NCBI RefSeq assembly: GCF_007559335.1
Contig: NZ_VMBG01000002.1
Span: 1,108,501 to 1,172,500, forward strand
Length of the DNA stretch: 64,000 nucleotides
Source: Rariglobus hedericola
GTDB lineage: Bacteria; Verrucomicrobiota; Verrucomicrobiia; Opitutales; Opitutaceae
Direction: 5' to 3'
Made by a program: the position numbers and the translations under genes. This document shows, piece after piece, positions 17,503 through 26,228 of the stretch (position 1 is the first letter of the stretch; every line of letters begins with the position of its first letter). The notes below the pieces were generated by a model. The model saw only the letters and a list, made by a program, of their open reading frames with translations. It was not told the DNA's origin and ran no database searches.

Positions 17503-17946
17503 TTAGTGGGCGCAGGTGCAGGCGTATTCGGCGTTTTTGCACTCGGGGCAGATCGCAGTGTTTAGCGTGAAGCGGGCGGCGACGGACTTGGCGTCGGGGG
17601 TGATCTTAATTTGCACAACCGTGGGGAAGGCGTTGCCGGCGGGGAGCGCGGTATCGGAGAGAAGCACGTTGCCGGTTTTGGTAAACGTGAGCTTGGTGGG
17701 GGCGGAGCGTTCGCCGGCGGTCACCACGACGACTTGTTCGGCGGGAGGGACCGGTTTTCCGTCTTCACCGACAAAGGTGATCTGGACCTTGCGCTCGGCG
17801 GTCACGAAGAACTCGGCGTGCGGTTCAACGATGGTGAGGAGGCGGCCGCCGTTGGGGCCGGCGACAGTTTGCTCATGGGCCGAAGCGACCGTGGCGGTTA
17901 AGGCGAGGGCGGTGAGGGCGAGCAAGTGGATCAGGATGGTTTTCAT
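17503..17946 (-). CDS. Periplasmic protein with Cys-rich tail, end of metal-efflux operon
   Basis: The 147-residue protein has a signal peptide ending at about residue 24 (ALTATVASAHE), then a beta-rich domain with GPNGGRLL and EPHAEFFVTAERKVQITFV. Its C-terminus reads CPECKNAEYACTCAH, four Cys and a final His, plausible metal ligands. I do not recognise a named family. Its place, 43 bp after the RND pump gene, suggests a periplasmic metal-binding role in the efflux system. The start at 17946 is chosen because it opens the signal peptide. Confidence 0.7.
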   Translation of the reverse strand: MKTILIHLLALTALALTATVASAHEQTVAGPNGGRLLTIVEPHAEFFVTAERKVQITFVGEDGKPVPPAEQVVVVTAGERSAPTKLTFTKTGNVLLSDTALPAGNAFPTVVQIKITPDAKSVAARFTLNTAICPECKNAEYACTCAH

Positions 17947-17989
17947 GTATTTTAGGAGGGAAATTATTTTCGGATTTGGGAATCTGTAA

Positions 17990-20900
17990 TTATTGCGCGG
18001 CCGAAGCACCGCGTTGGAGGGCGTGTTCGGCGGCTTTTCGGCCGAAGGTGAAAAACACCAGCGGCGTCACCAGGAAGTCGAGGAGCGTGGACGATACCAA
18101 GCCGCCCACGATGACGACTGCCACGGGGTGGAGGATTTCCTTGCCCGGTTGGTCGCCTGCAAGCACGAGCGGGATCAGCGCGATGCCGGCGGCGAGCGCG
18201 GTCATGAGCACGGGAACCATGCGCTCAAGCGTGCCGCGGATGACCATTTCGCGGGTGAAGCCTTCGCCTTCGTGTTTCATGAGATGCAGGTAGTGCGAGA
18301 TCATCATGATGCCGTTGCGTGCGGCGACTCCGCCGACGGCGATGAAACCGACGAGTGTGGCGATGCTGATGTTATCGAGTTTGAGCCACGTGAAAACGAG
18401 TCCGCCAACGAGTGCCAGAGGTATGTTGAGCATGACTTGAAGTGCCAGCGACCAGCTCTGGAAATATCCGTAGAGCAGGAAAATGATCACCACAAAGACG
18501 ACCGTGCTGAAGAGCGCGATGCGTTGCGTGGCGTCTTTTTGCGCCTGGAACTCACCTTCATAAGTAATGAAATAACCCTCGGGTAACGGCACCTTGGCTT
18601 TGACCTCGGCTTGCAGGCGTTCGACGCGGGCGCCGACATCGCGGACGGTTGGCTTGATCGCGATGGTGAAACGACGCTGGCTGTTTTCACGAAAGATCAC
18701 GTTGGGACCGGTCGCCTCGCGCACGTCGGCAACAACGGAGAGTGGCAGACGCTGTCCGGTCACGGTTTCGATGGGCAGGCGGGCGATTTTTTCAGGCGAG
18801 TCGCGCCAGGCGAGTGGCAGGCGGATAACGAGATTCACGGCGCGCTGACCTTCGCGGAGTTCAGCGATTACCTTTCCGCCGATGAGGGCGCCGAGTTGCT
18901 CATTGAGCGCGCCGGGCGTGACGCCGTAAGCCGTGGCGCGGGCGCGGTCGGCCTCGATACGGAGCTGCGGGATGGTGGCCTGCTGGTCGAGCTTGGCGTC
19001 TTCGAAACCGGGAATCGTCCGCGCAACGGTCTGCACCTCGGTGCCAAGACGGCGGAGCGTGTCGAGATCGGGGCCGAACACCTTGATGGCGACCGGAGCC
19101 GAAACGCCGCTGAGCATGTGTCCGATGCGATCGGCGAGCGGACCGCCGATGACTGAAAACGTGCCGGGGACGGTTTTGAGGCGGCGATTGAGATCGGCGA
19201 GGATTTCGGTGCGCGTGCGGGACGAAGAGCCGTCTGCGGGCGTGCGGAAATCGACGTCAAACTCGGCGGTGGAGACGGGGACGACGTGGTCGCCGCGTTC
19301 GGCGCGACCAAGGCGGCGACCGACCTTGCGCACTTCGGGGACGGCGAGGATCTGCATCTCGATGACGTCGGAAATGCGGTTCATTTCTTCAAGTGACGTG
19401 CCGGGCGCGGCGGTGACGGCGATGAGCGCAGTTTCTTCTTTGAAGGCAGGCAGGAAGTCCTTGCTCATTTTGGGATAGAGCAGGAACGCGGCGACCATGC
19501 CGATGATCACCACGGCGAGGACGGGCAGGGGATAAGCGAGCCCAGCGCGGAGGGACGTGGCGCGCAGAATACGTTTCAACCGCGAGACCAGCCAGCCGTC
19601 GATGTGTGCGTGGCCGGGCTTGGGTTTCAATACGAGCGAGCAGAGCACCGGAATGAGCGTGAGTGAGACGACGAACGACGCGGCCATGCTGACGATGGTT
19701 GCGATGGCGATCGGGGCGAAAAGCTTTCCTTCGACTCCGCTCAAGGCGAGCAGTGGAAGGAACACGAGGACGATCAGAATGGTCGCGTAGAAGATCGAGC
19801 TGCGCACTTCGCCGGACGCGGCGGCGATGACCTGGAGCTTGGGCAGCGGTGTGGTCAGCGCGGCATTTTCGCGGAGGCGGCGGAAGACGTTTTCGACGTC
19901 CACGATGGCGTCATCGACGACCATGCCGATGGCGACGGCGAGACCGCCGAGGGTCATGGAGTTCACGGTAATGCCGAAGCGCTGGAACACGAGCAGCGTG
20001 ATCGCGAAGCTCATGGGGATGGCCATGAGCGTGATGAAGGTCGTGCGCACGTTCAGCAGAAACAGGAACAGGACAATCGTCACCATGATCGCGCCATCGC
20101 GAATGGCTTCCTTCAGGTTGCCGATGGCGTGGTCGATGAAATCCTTCTGCTGGAAAAGCGGCACGGTCTCCACGCCTGAGGGCAGTCCAGGCTGCAACTC
20201 GGCGAGCGCGGTTTTGATCTGTTCGGTGAGGGCGCGGGTGTCGAATCCGGGGGATTTGGTGACGGACATGATGACGCCGTAGGTGGGCTTTTTTTCCGGC
20301 GTCTGGCTCACGGTGGCATCGCCGCGCATGGGCTCGATGCCCCAGGCGACGGTGGCGACATCGGCGAGCGTCACGGGACGGTCGTTGATGTGTTTGATGA
20401 CGGTGCGGGCGATGTCGCCGAGGTCGGTCGTCATGGCGAGATTGCGCACCATGATTTCGGTGGGGCCGGTGTTGATGAAACCGCCGGTGGTGGTGCTGGC
20501 GGCCTCGGCGACGGCGGCTTCGAGTTCTGCGAAACTCACGTCGTGGGCCTGCATGCGGTAAGGATCGGGCTGGACCTCGAGCTGTTTCACGCCGCCGCCC
20601 ATGTTGAGGATTTCGGCGATGCCGGGAATGCTTTGCAGGCGACGGCGGATGGTCCAATCGGCGATGGAGCGGACCTCGCTGGGCGGCAGGTAGCCGGGCT
20701 GGCCTTCCTCGATGGTGGAGCGCACGCCGACGAGGAGAATCTCGCCCATGAGGGACGCGACGGGCGTCATGAAGGGTTGCACGCCGCCGGGGAGTTGTTC
20801 ACGGGCAGATTGGAGACGCTCCTGCACGAGCACGCGGGCCTGGTAGATGTCGGTGTCCCAGTCGAATTCGGCGTAGACGAGCGACAGCGCGACGTCGGAG

Positions 20901-21154
20901 TTGGAGCGCAGACGCGTGAGACCGGCGACGCCCATGAGCGCACTTTCGAGCGGCTGGGTGATGCGGGTTTCGACTTCCTCGGGGGCGAGACCGGGCGCCT
21001 CGGTGAGGATGATGACGGTGGGCTTGGTGAGATCGGGGAGGACCTCGACGGGAAGGCGCAGACCGGAGTTGAGGCCCAGCACGAGGATGACCAATGAGAG
21101 GCCGAGGATGATCGCGCGATGAGCGAGCGACCACTGGATGAGGCGGTTGAGCAT
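17990..21154 (-). CDS. Heavy-metal efflux RND pump (CzcA/CusA family)
   Basis: The 1054-residue inner-membrane pump belongs to the HME-RND family that exports metal cations with proton antiport. It has the two-fold layout of a span, a large periplasmic loop and a multi-span bundle. The opening (MLNRLIQWSLAHR) and LPVEVLPDLTKPTV are typical. The proton-relay segment GMVVDDAIVDVENVFRRLREN lies in span 4. The cargo (Cu/Ag against Zn/Co/Cd) cannot be assigned by eye. The ATG at 21154 is preferred over a 13-residue extension. It lies 10 bp after the adaptor gene. Confidence 0.92.
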   Translation of the reverse strand: MLNRLIQWSLAHRAIILGLSLVILVLGLNSGLRLPVEVLPDLTKPTVIILTEAPGLAPEEVETRITQPLESALMGVAGLTRLRSNSDVALSLVYAEFDWDTDIYQARVLVQERLQSAREQLPGGVQPFMTPVASLMGEILLVGVRSTIEEGQPGYLPPSEVRSIADWTIRRRLQSIPGIAEILNMGGGVKQLEVQPDPYRMQAHDVSFAELEAAVAEAASTTTGGFINTGPTEIMVRNLAMTTDLGDIARTVIKHINDRPVTLADVATVAWGIEPMRGDATVSQTPEKKPTYGVIMSVTKSPGFDTRALTEQIKTALAELQPGLPSGVETVPLFQQKDFIDHAIGNLKEAIRDGAIMVTIVLFLFLLNVRTTFITLMAIPMSFAITLLVFQRFGITVNSMTLGGLAVAIGMVVDDAIVDVENVFRRLRENAALTTPLPKLQVIAAASGEVRSSIFYATILIVLVFLPLLALSGVEGKLFAPIAIATIVSMAASFVVSLTLIPVLCSLVLKPKPGHAHIDGWLVSRLKRILRATSLRAGLAYPLPVLAVVIIGMVAAFLLYPKMSKDFLPAFKEETALIAVTAAPGTSLEEMNRISDVIEMQILAVPEVRKVGRRLGRAERGDHVVPVSTAEFDVDFRTPADGSSSRTRTEILADLNRRLKTVPGTFSVIGGPLADRIGHMLSGVSAPVAIKVFGPDLDTLRRLGTEVQTVARTIPGFEDAKLDQQATIPQLRIEADRARATAYGVTPGALNEQLGALIGGKVIAELREGQRAVNLVIRLPLAWRDSPEKIARLPIETVTGQRLPLSVVADVREATGPNVIFRENSQRRFTIAIKPTVRDVGARVERLQAEVKAKVPLPEGYFITYEGEFQAQKDATQRIALFSTVVFVVIIFLLYGYFQSWSLALQVMLNIPLALVGGLVFTWLKLDNISIATLVGFIAVGGVAARNGIMMISHYLHLMKHEGEGFTREMVIRGTLERMVPVLMTALAAGIALIPLVLAGDQPGKEILHPVAVVIVGGLVSSTLLDFLVTPLVFFTFGRKAAEHALQRGASAAQ

Positions 21155-21164
21155 GGTCGGTTCC

Positions 21165-22298
21165 TCAGGCTTTGGCTGAAGGCTTCTTGGCAAAGAGGGT
21201 CACCACGAAGGCGACGAAGAAAACGCCGGTGAGAATTTTCCAAATCGGGCTCTCGTGGTGATCGGAGTGTTCATCGCCGTCGTGGGCGTGTCCGTGGTCA
21301 TCGTCGGAGGTGGCGGCGCCGGATTTGAGTTCGGAGCCGTCGGCGGCGTGGGCATGGCCGTGGGCGGCGTCGAGCGCTTCTTTCAACGACAGCGTGCCTC
21401 CGCCGGCGAAGGCGAGCGAGTAGGCCCCTTGCGTTACGACTTCGTCGGCGGGGAGAAGGCCGCTGATGATCTCGACCGATCGGTCATTGCTCTCGCCGAT
21501 GACGACGGGGGTTTTCACGAAGGCGTTGGGCAGATCGAAGTCCTTCACGTAAACGAAACGAGCGGCCGGTGAACCTTGCAACGCGCTGCGGGGGATGCTG
21601 GTGACGTCGGCGCGTCGGGCGGTGACGATGGAGAACTCGGCGCGCATTCCCGGGCGAAGTTTGAGTTCGGGATTCGCGACGCGGAACGCAGCTTCCACGG
21701 TGCCGCTGGCCGGATCGGCGAGGACACCGAGATGTTCCAATTCGGCGGGGAAGGTTTCGCCGGAAGCAGCGGCGACGGTTATGTGCGCGCGTTGCCCGCG
21801 TTTGAGGCGGCCGGCGAGGTGCTCGGGCACGCGGGCGAGCGCATAGACCTTGGTGAGATCGAGGATCTCCGCGAGAGACTTGTCGGGGTCAACGGATTCG
21901 CCGGTCACGACATTGACGCTACTCACGAGGCCGGTGATGGGAGCGGTGAGTTCGATTGTGGGCGGCGGGTTGCCGATCTGGCGGCTCTCGACGACGAAGG
22001 CGACATCGCCCTTGGTGATGGCGTGATCGTGTTTGAGGCGGACCTCGACTGCGCGTCCGGCGATGCGACTGCTGATGACGGCGCGGTTGCCGGGATAGAC
22101 CTCGATGCGACCGAGGGCGAAAGTCGTCTCCTCGAAATCACCGGGCTCGACGACCACGGTTTGAATGCGGAGGTTTTTCACGCCGGTCTCATCGAGGACG
22201 ACGGTGTTGGCGCGCCGAGCGGCGGAGTCGGCTGCGTGCAAAGGTGACGTCAGCGATGTGACGAGAACGAGTGCGGAAGTGAATGCGGAGAGTTTCAT
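21165..22298 (-). CDS. RND efflux adaptor (membrane fusion protein) with His-rich C-terminus
   Basis: The 377-residue protein starts with a signal peptide (MKLSAFTSALVLVTSL). Residues about 30-290 show the barrel-sandwich hybrid and beta-barrel of periplasmic adaptor proteins: GRIEVYPGNRAVISSRIAGR and TAPITGLVSSVNVVTGESV. The last 80 residues are unusual: a His/Asp-rich stretch (HGHAHAADG, then DDDHGHAHDGDEHSDHHE) followed by a membrane span (IWKILTGVFFVAFVVTLFA). The stretch could bind metal and the span anchor the adaptor. It overlaps the tolC-like gene by 4 bp. Confidence 0.9.
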   Translation of the reverse strand: MKLSAFTSALVLVTSLTSPLHAADSAARRANTVVLDETGVKNLRIQTVVVEPGDFEETTFALGRIEVYPGNRAVISSRIAGRAVEVRLKHDHAITKGDVAFVVESRQIGNPPPTIELTAPITGLVSSVNVVTGESVDPDKSLAEILDLTKVYALARVPEHLAGRLKRGQRAHITVAAASGETFPAELEHLGVLADPASGTVEAAFRVANPELKLRPGMRAEFSIVTARRADVTSIPRSALQGSPAARFVYVKDFDLPNAFVKTPVVIGESNDRSVEIISGLLPADEVVTQGAYSLAFAGGGTLSLKEALDAAHGHAHAADGSELKSGAATSDDDHGHAHDGDEHSDHHESPIWKILTGVFFVAFVVTLFAKKPSAKA

Positions 22299-23563
22299 CG
22301 GGACGAAAGGAGTGCTGTGGTCAGAGGGAAGGCGGGATCGGTCAGGGCTTCGACGCGCACGAGGGCCGAAGCGGAAGCGGTCTCGGCATCGAGGATCTCG
22401 CGACGGAGGACGGTGTGAGCGCGTTGGGCTTCGAGCACGCCGAGGAGCGGAAGTTCGCCCTGGGCGTAGGCGTGGCGGACAAGGGCGAGCGCTTCTTCGG
22501 TGGCGGGGAGCGCATCGGTGCGCAGGTCGCGCGCGATGGAGCGCGAAATCTGCAGATCCTGCCACGCGGCTGAGAACGAGGCGCGCAACGCGGCGTCGAT
22601 CACACGAGTGGCTTGCTCGGCACCGGCGAGGGTTTCGCGGGCGGCGCGGATGTTGCCCTGGTTCTGGCTACGGAAAGGAAGCGGAATCGACACACCGGCG
22701 ACCAGACCCGCATCGGAATTTTCTCGGAGAAAACGCACGCCTCCGCCGACCGTGATGTCTTGCGCGTTTTTGGATTGGGCGAGCTGGAGTGAGGCGCGAT
22801 GGCTGGAAATGGTGGCTTGTTGAAGCGCGAAACGCGGGTGAGTCGTGAGCTTGGCGAGCAACGTCTCGGCGGCGGGTAACTCATCGGGCATCCGCAGTGT
22901 GCCGGCGAGCGTGGTCACGTCGGTCGCAGTCCCGCCCCAAATCGTCGCGAGGGCGGCGCGAGCCTGCGTAAGGGTCGACTCGGCGCGGGCATGATCGGCG
23001 CGCGCGGTGGCGAGAGCGGCGCGGGCGCGGGCGGATTCCGCGGTGGAGGCGACGGCGGCTTTCACGCGCGCGGCGACGGCGTCGGTGGTTTCGCGGGCGA
23101 GATCGAGCGACGCGGTGGACAACGCGAGGCGTTCCTGTGCGGCGAGCACGTCGATGTAGGCGGCGACGGTGGAGGCGAGCACTTCGGCGCGGCGCACGGT
23201 AAACTCGTGGTCGGCGACCTCGCGTTCACGGCGGGCAACGCTGAGGCGCTTGGCTCGTTTGCCGCCACGCTCAAACGTTTGGCTGGCCTGCACGGTGGTT
23301 TCAATGGAGTCGACGCCGCGGAGAGCACCGGTGCCGGCGAAGTTTTCCGCGGTGACATCAAGCGTGGGGTTGGGACGCACACCGGCCTGCTCGATCAGAG
23401 CCTCGGCGGCGCGCCGCGTGGAATCCTGCGCATGCAGCGAAGGGTTTTGTTCGTCGGCGCGGCGAAGCGCATCGGCAAGTGAGAGCTGTTGCGCGGACAA
23501 AGGGCCGGCGGTGCAAAGAAGGAGTGATCCGCACAAATGGCGGAGTCGTGAAAAGCAGAACAT
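22295..23563 (-). CDS. Outer-membrane efflux protein (TolC/CzcC family)
   Basis: The 422-residue protein has a signal peptide (residues 1-24, ending PLSAQ), then the two OEP repeats of long helices: SLADALRRADEQNPSL and RRAAEALIEQAGVRPNPTL in the first, and SHRASLQLAQSKNAQDITVGGG in the second. A trimer of it would form the outer-membrane duct for the RND pump and adaptor. It overlaps the adaptor gene by 4 bp and follows a small secreted-protein gene by 106 bp. Confidence 0.9.
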   Translation of the reverse strand: MFCFSRLRHLCGSLLLCTAGPLSAQQLSLADALRRADEQNPSLHAQDSTRRAAEALIEQAGVRPNPTLDVTAENFAGTGALRGVDSIETTVQASQTFERGGKRAKRLSVARREREVADHEFTVRRAEVLASTVAAYIDVLAAQERLALSTASLDLARETTDAVAARVKAAVASTAESARARAALATARADHARAESTLTQARAALATIWGGTATDVTTLAGTLRMPDELPAAETLLAKLTTHPRFALQQATISSHRASLQLAQSKNAQDITVGGGVRFLRENSDAGLVAGVSIPLPFRSQNQGNIRAARETLAGAEQATRVIDAALRASFSAAWQDLQISRSIARDLRTDALPATEEALALVRHAYAQGELPLLGVLEAQRAHTVLRREILDAETASASALVRVEALTDPAFPLTTALLSSR

Positions 23564-23669
23564 GGTGAGTTGAGGACAACGGACACGGGTGGGTGAAATG
23601 GCCGCAAACGACGCGCGCAGGCGTCATTCGGCCAGAATCAGGCAAGCGATCCGTCCGCGCAGGGACGGA

Positions 23670-24056
23670 TCAAGCCACGCAATCGGGAGCGCGGACGGGC
23701 AAGGCCGTGCGGCGGATAAACTGCCAGGTGCGATGCAGTGCCTGAAGCTCAGGCGGATCGCCGGCGAGTGAAACGGGTTCGCTCTCCACCAGCACGGGTG
23801 CGATGAGCAAACTCAGCAGACAAAATTCAAAGGAGACGGGCGGCGGCAGAACGCGCAGGCTAGAGGCGTTCTTAAGGTAAGAAGCGTCCTCGATGGACTG
23901 GCAGGCGTCCTGGTTACAGATCTCGGCGCAGGCCGATTCGTGATGTTCGCCGAAATTAAAAAGTTCCAATCCGGCGGCCTCCAAATCACAGTGTTGCGTC
24001 GCTGGCAGCCAGAGGGCCAGCAGGACAAACGCGGCGAATTTGAAGAAAATCTTCAC
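23670..24056 (-). CDS. Small secreted Cys-containing protein heading the metal-efflux operon
   Basis: The 128-residue protein begins at a GTG and has an N-terminal hydrophobic segment (FFKFAAFVLLALWLPA). Beyond it are ATQHCDLEAAG, then CAEICNQDACQ: four Cys within about 30 residues, spaced like a metal-binding or disulfide-bonded patch. A second hydrophobic stretch (FEFCLLSLLIAPVLVE) sits near residue 80. I do not recognise the family. As first gene of the efflux operon it may sense or buffer the metal, an inference from position alone. Confidence 0.6.
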   Translation of the reverse strand: MKIFFKFAAFVLLALWLPATQHCDLEAAGLELFNFGEHHESACAEICNQDACQSIEDASYLKNASSLRVLPPPVSFEFCLLSLLIAPVLVESEPVSLAGDPPELQALHRTWQFIRRTALPVRAPDCVA

Positions 24057-24097
24057 GAGGCGTTAAGTGGTCGCGGACCTGAACGGTGTCAAGGCTC

Positions 24098-26113
24098 TCA
24101 CCAGCCGAACTGGCGCTTGATGCGGAGCGGCTCGTAAAGATCAGGCGAGAGTTCGGTGATGAAACGGCTGGGCGTAAGCAGGAGTCCGCCGGGGCCAGCG
24201 CGCGTGGCGACTTTCGGGTAACAAATGTAGAGCTCGTTCTTCGCGCGGGTGACGGCGACATAGAACAAACGGCGCTCTTCCTCGACGTCGTCTGCCTCGA
24301 TGGCGCGGCGTCCGGGGAACATGCCATCGGCGACGCCGATCACGAAGACGATGTCGAACTCGAGGCCCTTCGATTGGTGGACAGTCGTGAGTTTCACAGT
24401 GTCGGGCGGGACATCGACGTGTTTCTCGCTGGTCTCGCCGTTCATGAGCGAAATCTGCGAAAGCATTTCCTCGATGTCGTCGAAGCGAGAGGCGAAACCG
24501 ATGAGTGCCTTCAACTCCTCCATGCGGTCGATGTAGTCGGCGTATTCGCCCTTCATGTAGTCGGCATACCAGCCGTCGATGGCGGTGGAGATGACCGACT
24601 CGGGTTTGCCGGTGCGCATGACGTCGGAGATCTGTTTGAGCGAAGCGGTGAAGCTGGCCCACTCGTCCTTGGCGTCTTTGGAGACCTTGGTCTTCACGTC
24701 GTCGGTCGCGAGGGCGTCCACGAAGTCGCGTTGCATGAGCTTCGCGTGATCGTAGGCGGCGGCGTAGATTTTTTGCGCGCCCTTGTCACCGACCTTGGGA
24801 AGGAGGACGGCGATGCGGTTCCAGGCGGATTCGTTGCGCGGGTTGGCGACGAATTGCACGAAGGCGATCAAGTCGCGCACATGCTGGCGCTCGAAGAACT
24901 TCACTCCACTGGTGATCTGGTAGGGAATGCCGGCGCGGGAGAAGGCGAGCTGGATTTCGAGTGCGTGGAAATGCGAGCGATAGAGAATGGCGATCTCCCC
25001 GGGGGCGACGCCTTCTTCCTCGATGAGGTTGCGCGTGCGTTTGAGGATGAAGTCGGCCTGCTCGCGGTCGTCGATGGTTTGGACGACCATGGGCCGTTGT
25101 CCGTTCTTACGGGCGGCGCGCAGTTCCTTTTCGAAGTGACGGCCCTTGGGCTGGGCGTCGAGAACACCGTTGGCGAGGTTCAGGATCTGCGGAGTCGAGC
25201 GGTAGTTGGTCTCGATGCGGTGGATGACCGTGCCGGGGTGGCGGTCTTCGAACGTCATGAGATTTTCGAAATCGGCGCCGCGCCAGGAGTAGATGCATTG
25301 CGCGTCGTCACCGACGGCCATGACCTGATGATGGCCGGCGAGGGCGTCCACGATCTGGGACTGGATCGTGTTGGTGTCCTGATATTCGTCCACGAGGACG
25401 TGGCGGAAACGGTTGGCGAAGTAGGCGGCGACGTCGGGGGCTTTTTTGAGCAGCTCAAGCCAGAGCTCAAGCAGGTCGTCGTAATCGAGCACATCCTGGG
25501 CGCGCTTCTTCGCGGCGTAGGCGGCGGCGAAGGGCGGGAGCATGTGCTTGATTTCTGAATACTGGGGGAAGTAACGCTCGACGGTCTCGTCGATCGGTTT
25601 CTGGGTATTGCGCGCGAGGGAGAGCACGCTGAAGAGCGGGCCGGGCTTGGGGTTGGTCTTATCTTTGAAGAACAGCTTGTTCTCGGTTTCGACGACCTGC
25701 TTGAGGAGCGATTCGGATTCGTCGGCGTCGAGGATGGTGAAATTCTTGGGAAGACCGATGGCGTCACCGTAGATGCGGAGCGCGCGGTTGCCGATCGAGT
25801 GAAACGTGCCGCCCCAGAAACGGCCGGGCTCGACGCCGGTGAGATCGTGGACGCGATGGAGCATCTCCTTGGCGGCCTTGTTGGTGAACGTGAGAAGCAG
25901 GATCTCGGCGGGGCGGACGCCCTTGGAGAGCAGGTAGGCGACGCGGTAGGTGAGCGTGCGGGTCTTGCCGGAACCGGCGCCGGCGAGGATGAGCAATGGA
26001 CCGGGCTCGGCGGTGACGGCGGCGAATTGCTCGTCGTTGAGGGACGCGCGGAAATCGATGGGCGGGACGCCGGAGTGGGCGGAGCGGTCGTGGTGATCGA
26101 AGGAGTGGTCCAT
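24098..26113 (-). CDS. UvrD/PcrA/Rep-family ATP-dependent DNA helicase
   Basis: The 671-residue superfamily-1A helicase shows all motifs: LNDEQFAAVTAEPGPLLILAG with Walker A GAGSGKT at residues 45-51, LTFTNKAAKEM, the DEYQDTN Walker B, DDAQCIYSWRGA, ETNYRST, LTTVHQSKGLEFD and RRLFYVAVTRAKNELYI. The family unwinds DNA in repair and replication. Length is slightly short for PcrA/UvrD, lacking the long C-terminal tail that contacts RNA polymerase, so the subtype is left open. It is divergent from the DUF4139 gene. Confidence 0.93.
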   Translation of the reverse strand: MDHSFDHHDRSAHSGVPPIDFRASLNDEQFAAVTAEPGPLLILAGAGSGKTRTLTYRVAYLLSKGVRPAEILLLTFTNKAAKEMLHRVHDLTGVEPGRFWGGTFHSIGNRALRIYGDAIGLPKNFTILDADESESLLKQVVETENKLFFKDKTNPKPGPLFSVLSLARNTQKPIDETVERYFPQYSEIKHMLPPFAAAYAAKKRAQDVLDYDDLLELWLELLKKAPDVAAYFANRFRHVLVDEYQDTNTIQSQIVDALAGHHQVMAVGDDAQCIYSWRGADFENLMTFEDRHPGTVIHRIETNYRSTPQILNLANGVLDAQPKGRHFEKELRAARKNGQRPMVVQTIDDREQADFILKRTRNLIEEEGVAPGEIAILYRSHFHALEIQLAFSRAGIPYQITSGVKFFERQHVRDLIAFVQFVANPRNESAWNRIAVLLPKVGDKGAQKIYAAAYDHAKLMQRDFVDALATDDVKTKVSKDAKDEWASFTASLKQISDVMRTGKPESVISTAIDGWYADYMKGEYADYIDRMEELKALIGFASRFDDIEEMLSQISLMNGETSEKHVDVPPDTVKLTTVHQSKGLEFDIVFVIGVADGMFPGRRAIEADDVEEERRLFYVAVTRAKNELYICYPKVATRAGPGGLLLTPSRFITELSPDLYEPLRIKRQFGW

Positions 26114-26228
26114 GCGCGAGTGGGTCAGGCTTTGGGAAAAGACGGGGGAGGCAAAGAATTTTAATGATTCTCTAAGAAACTCGCGACTGGTTCGTCAGTC
26201 TGATGAAACCACTGATCCCCTTATTCCC

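Noticed and set aside
24086-25558. 490-codon plus-strand open frame
   Set aside because: Antisense of the UvrD-like helicase.
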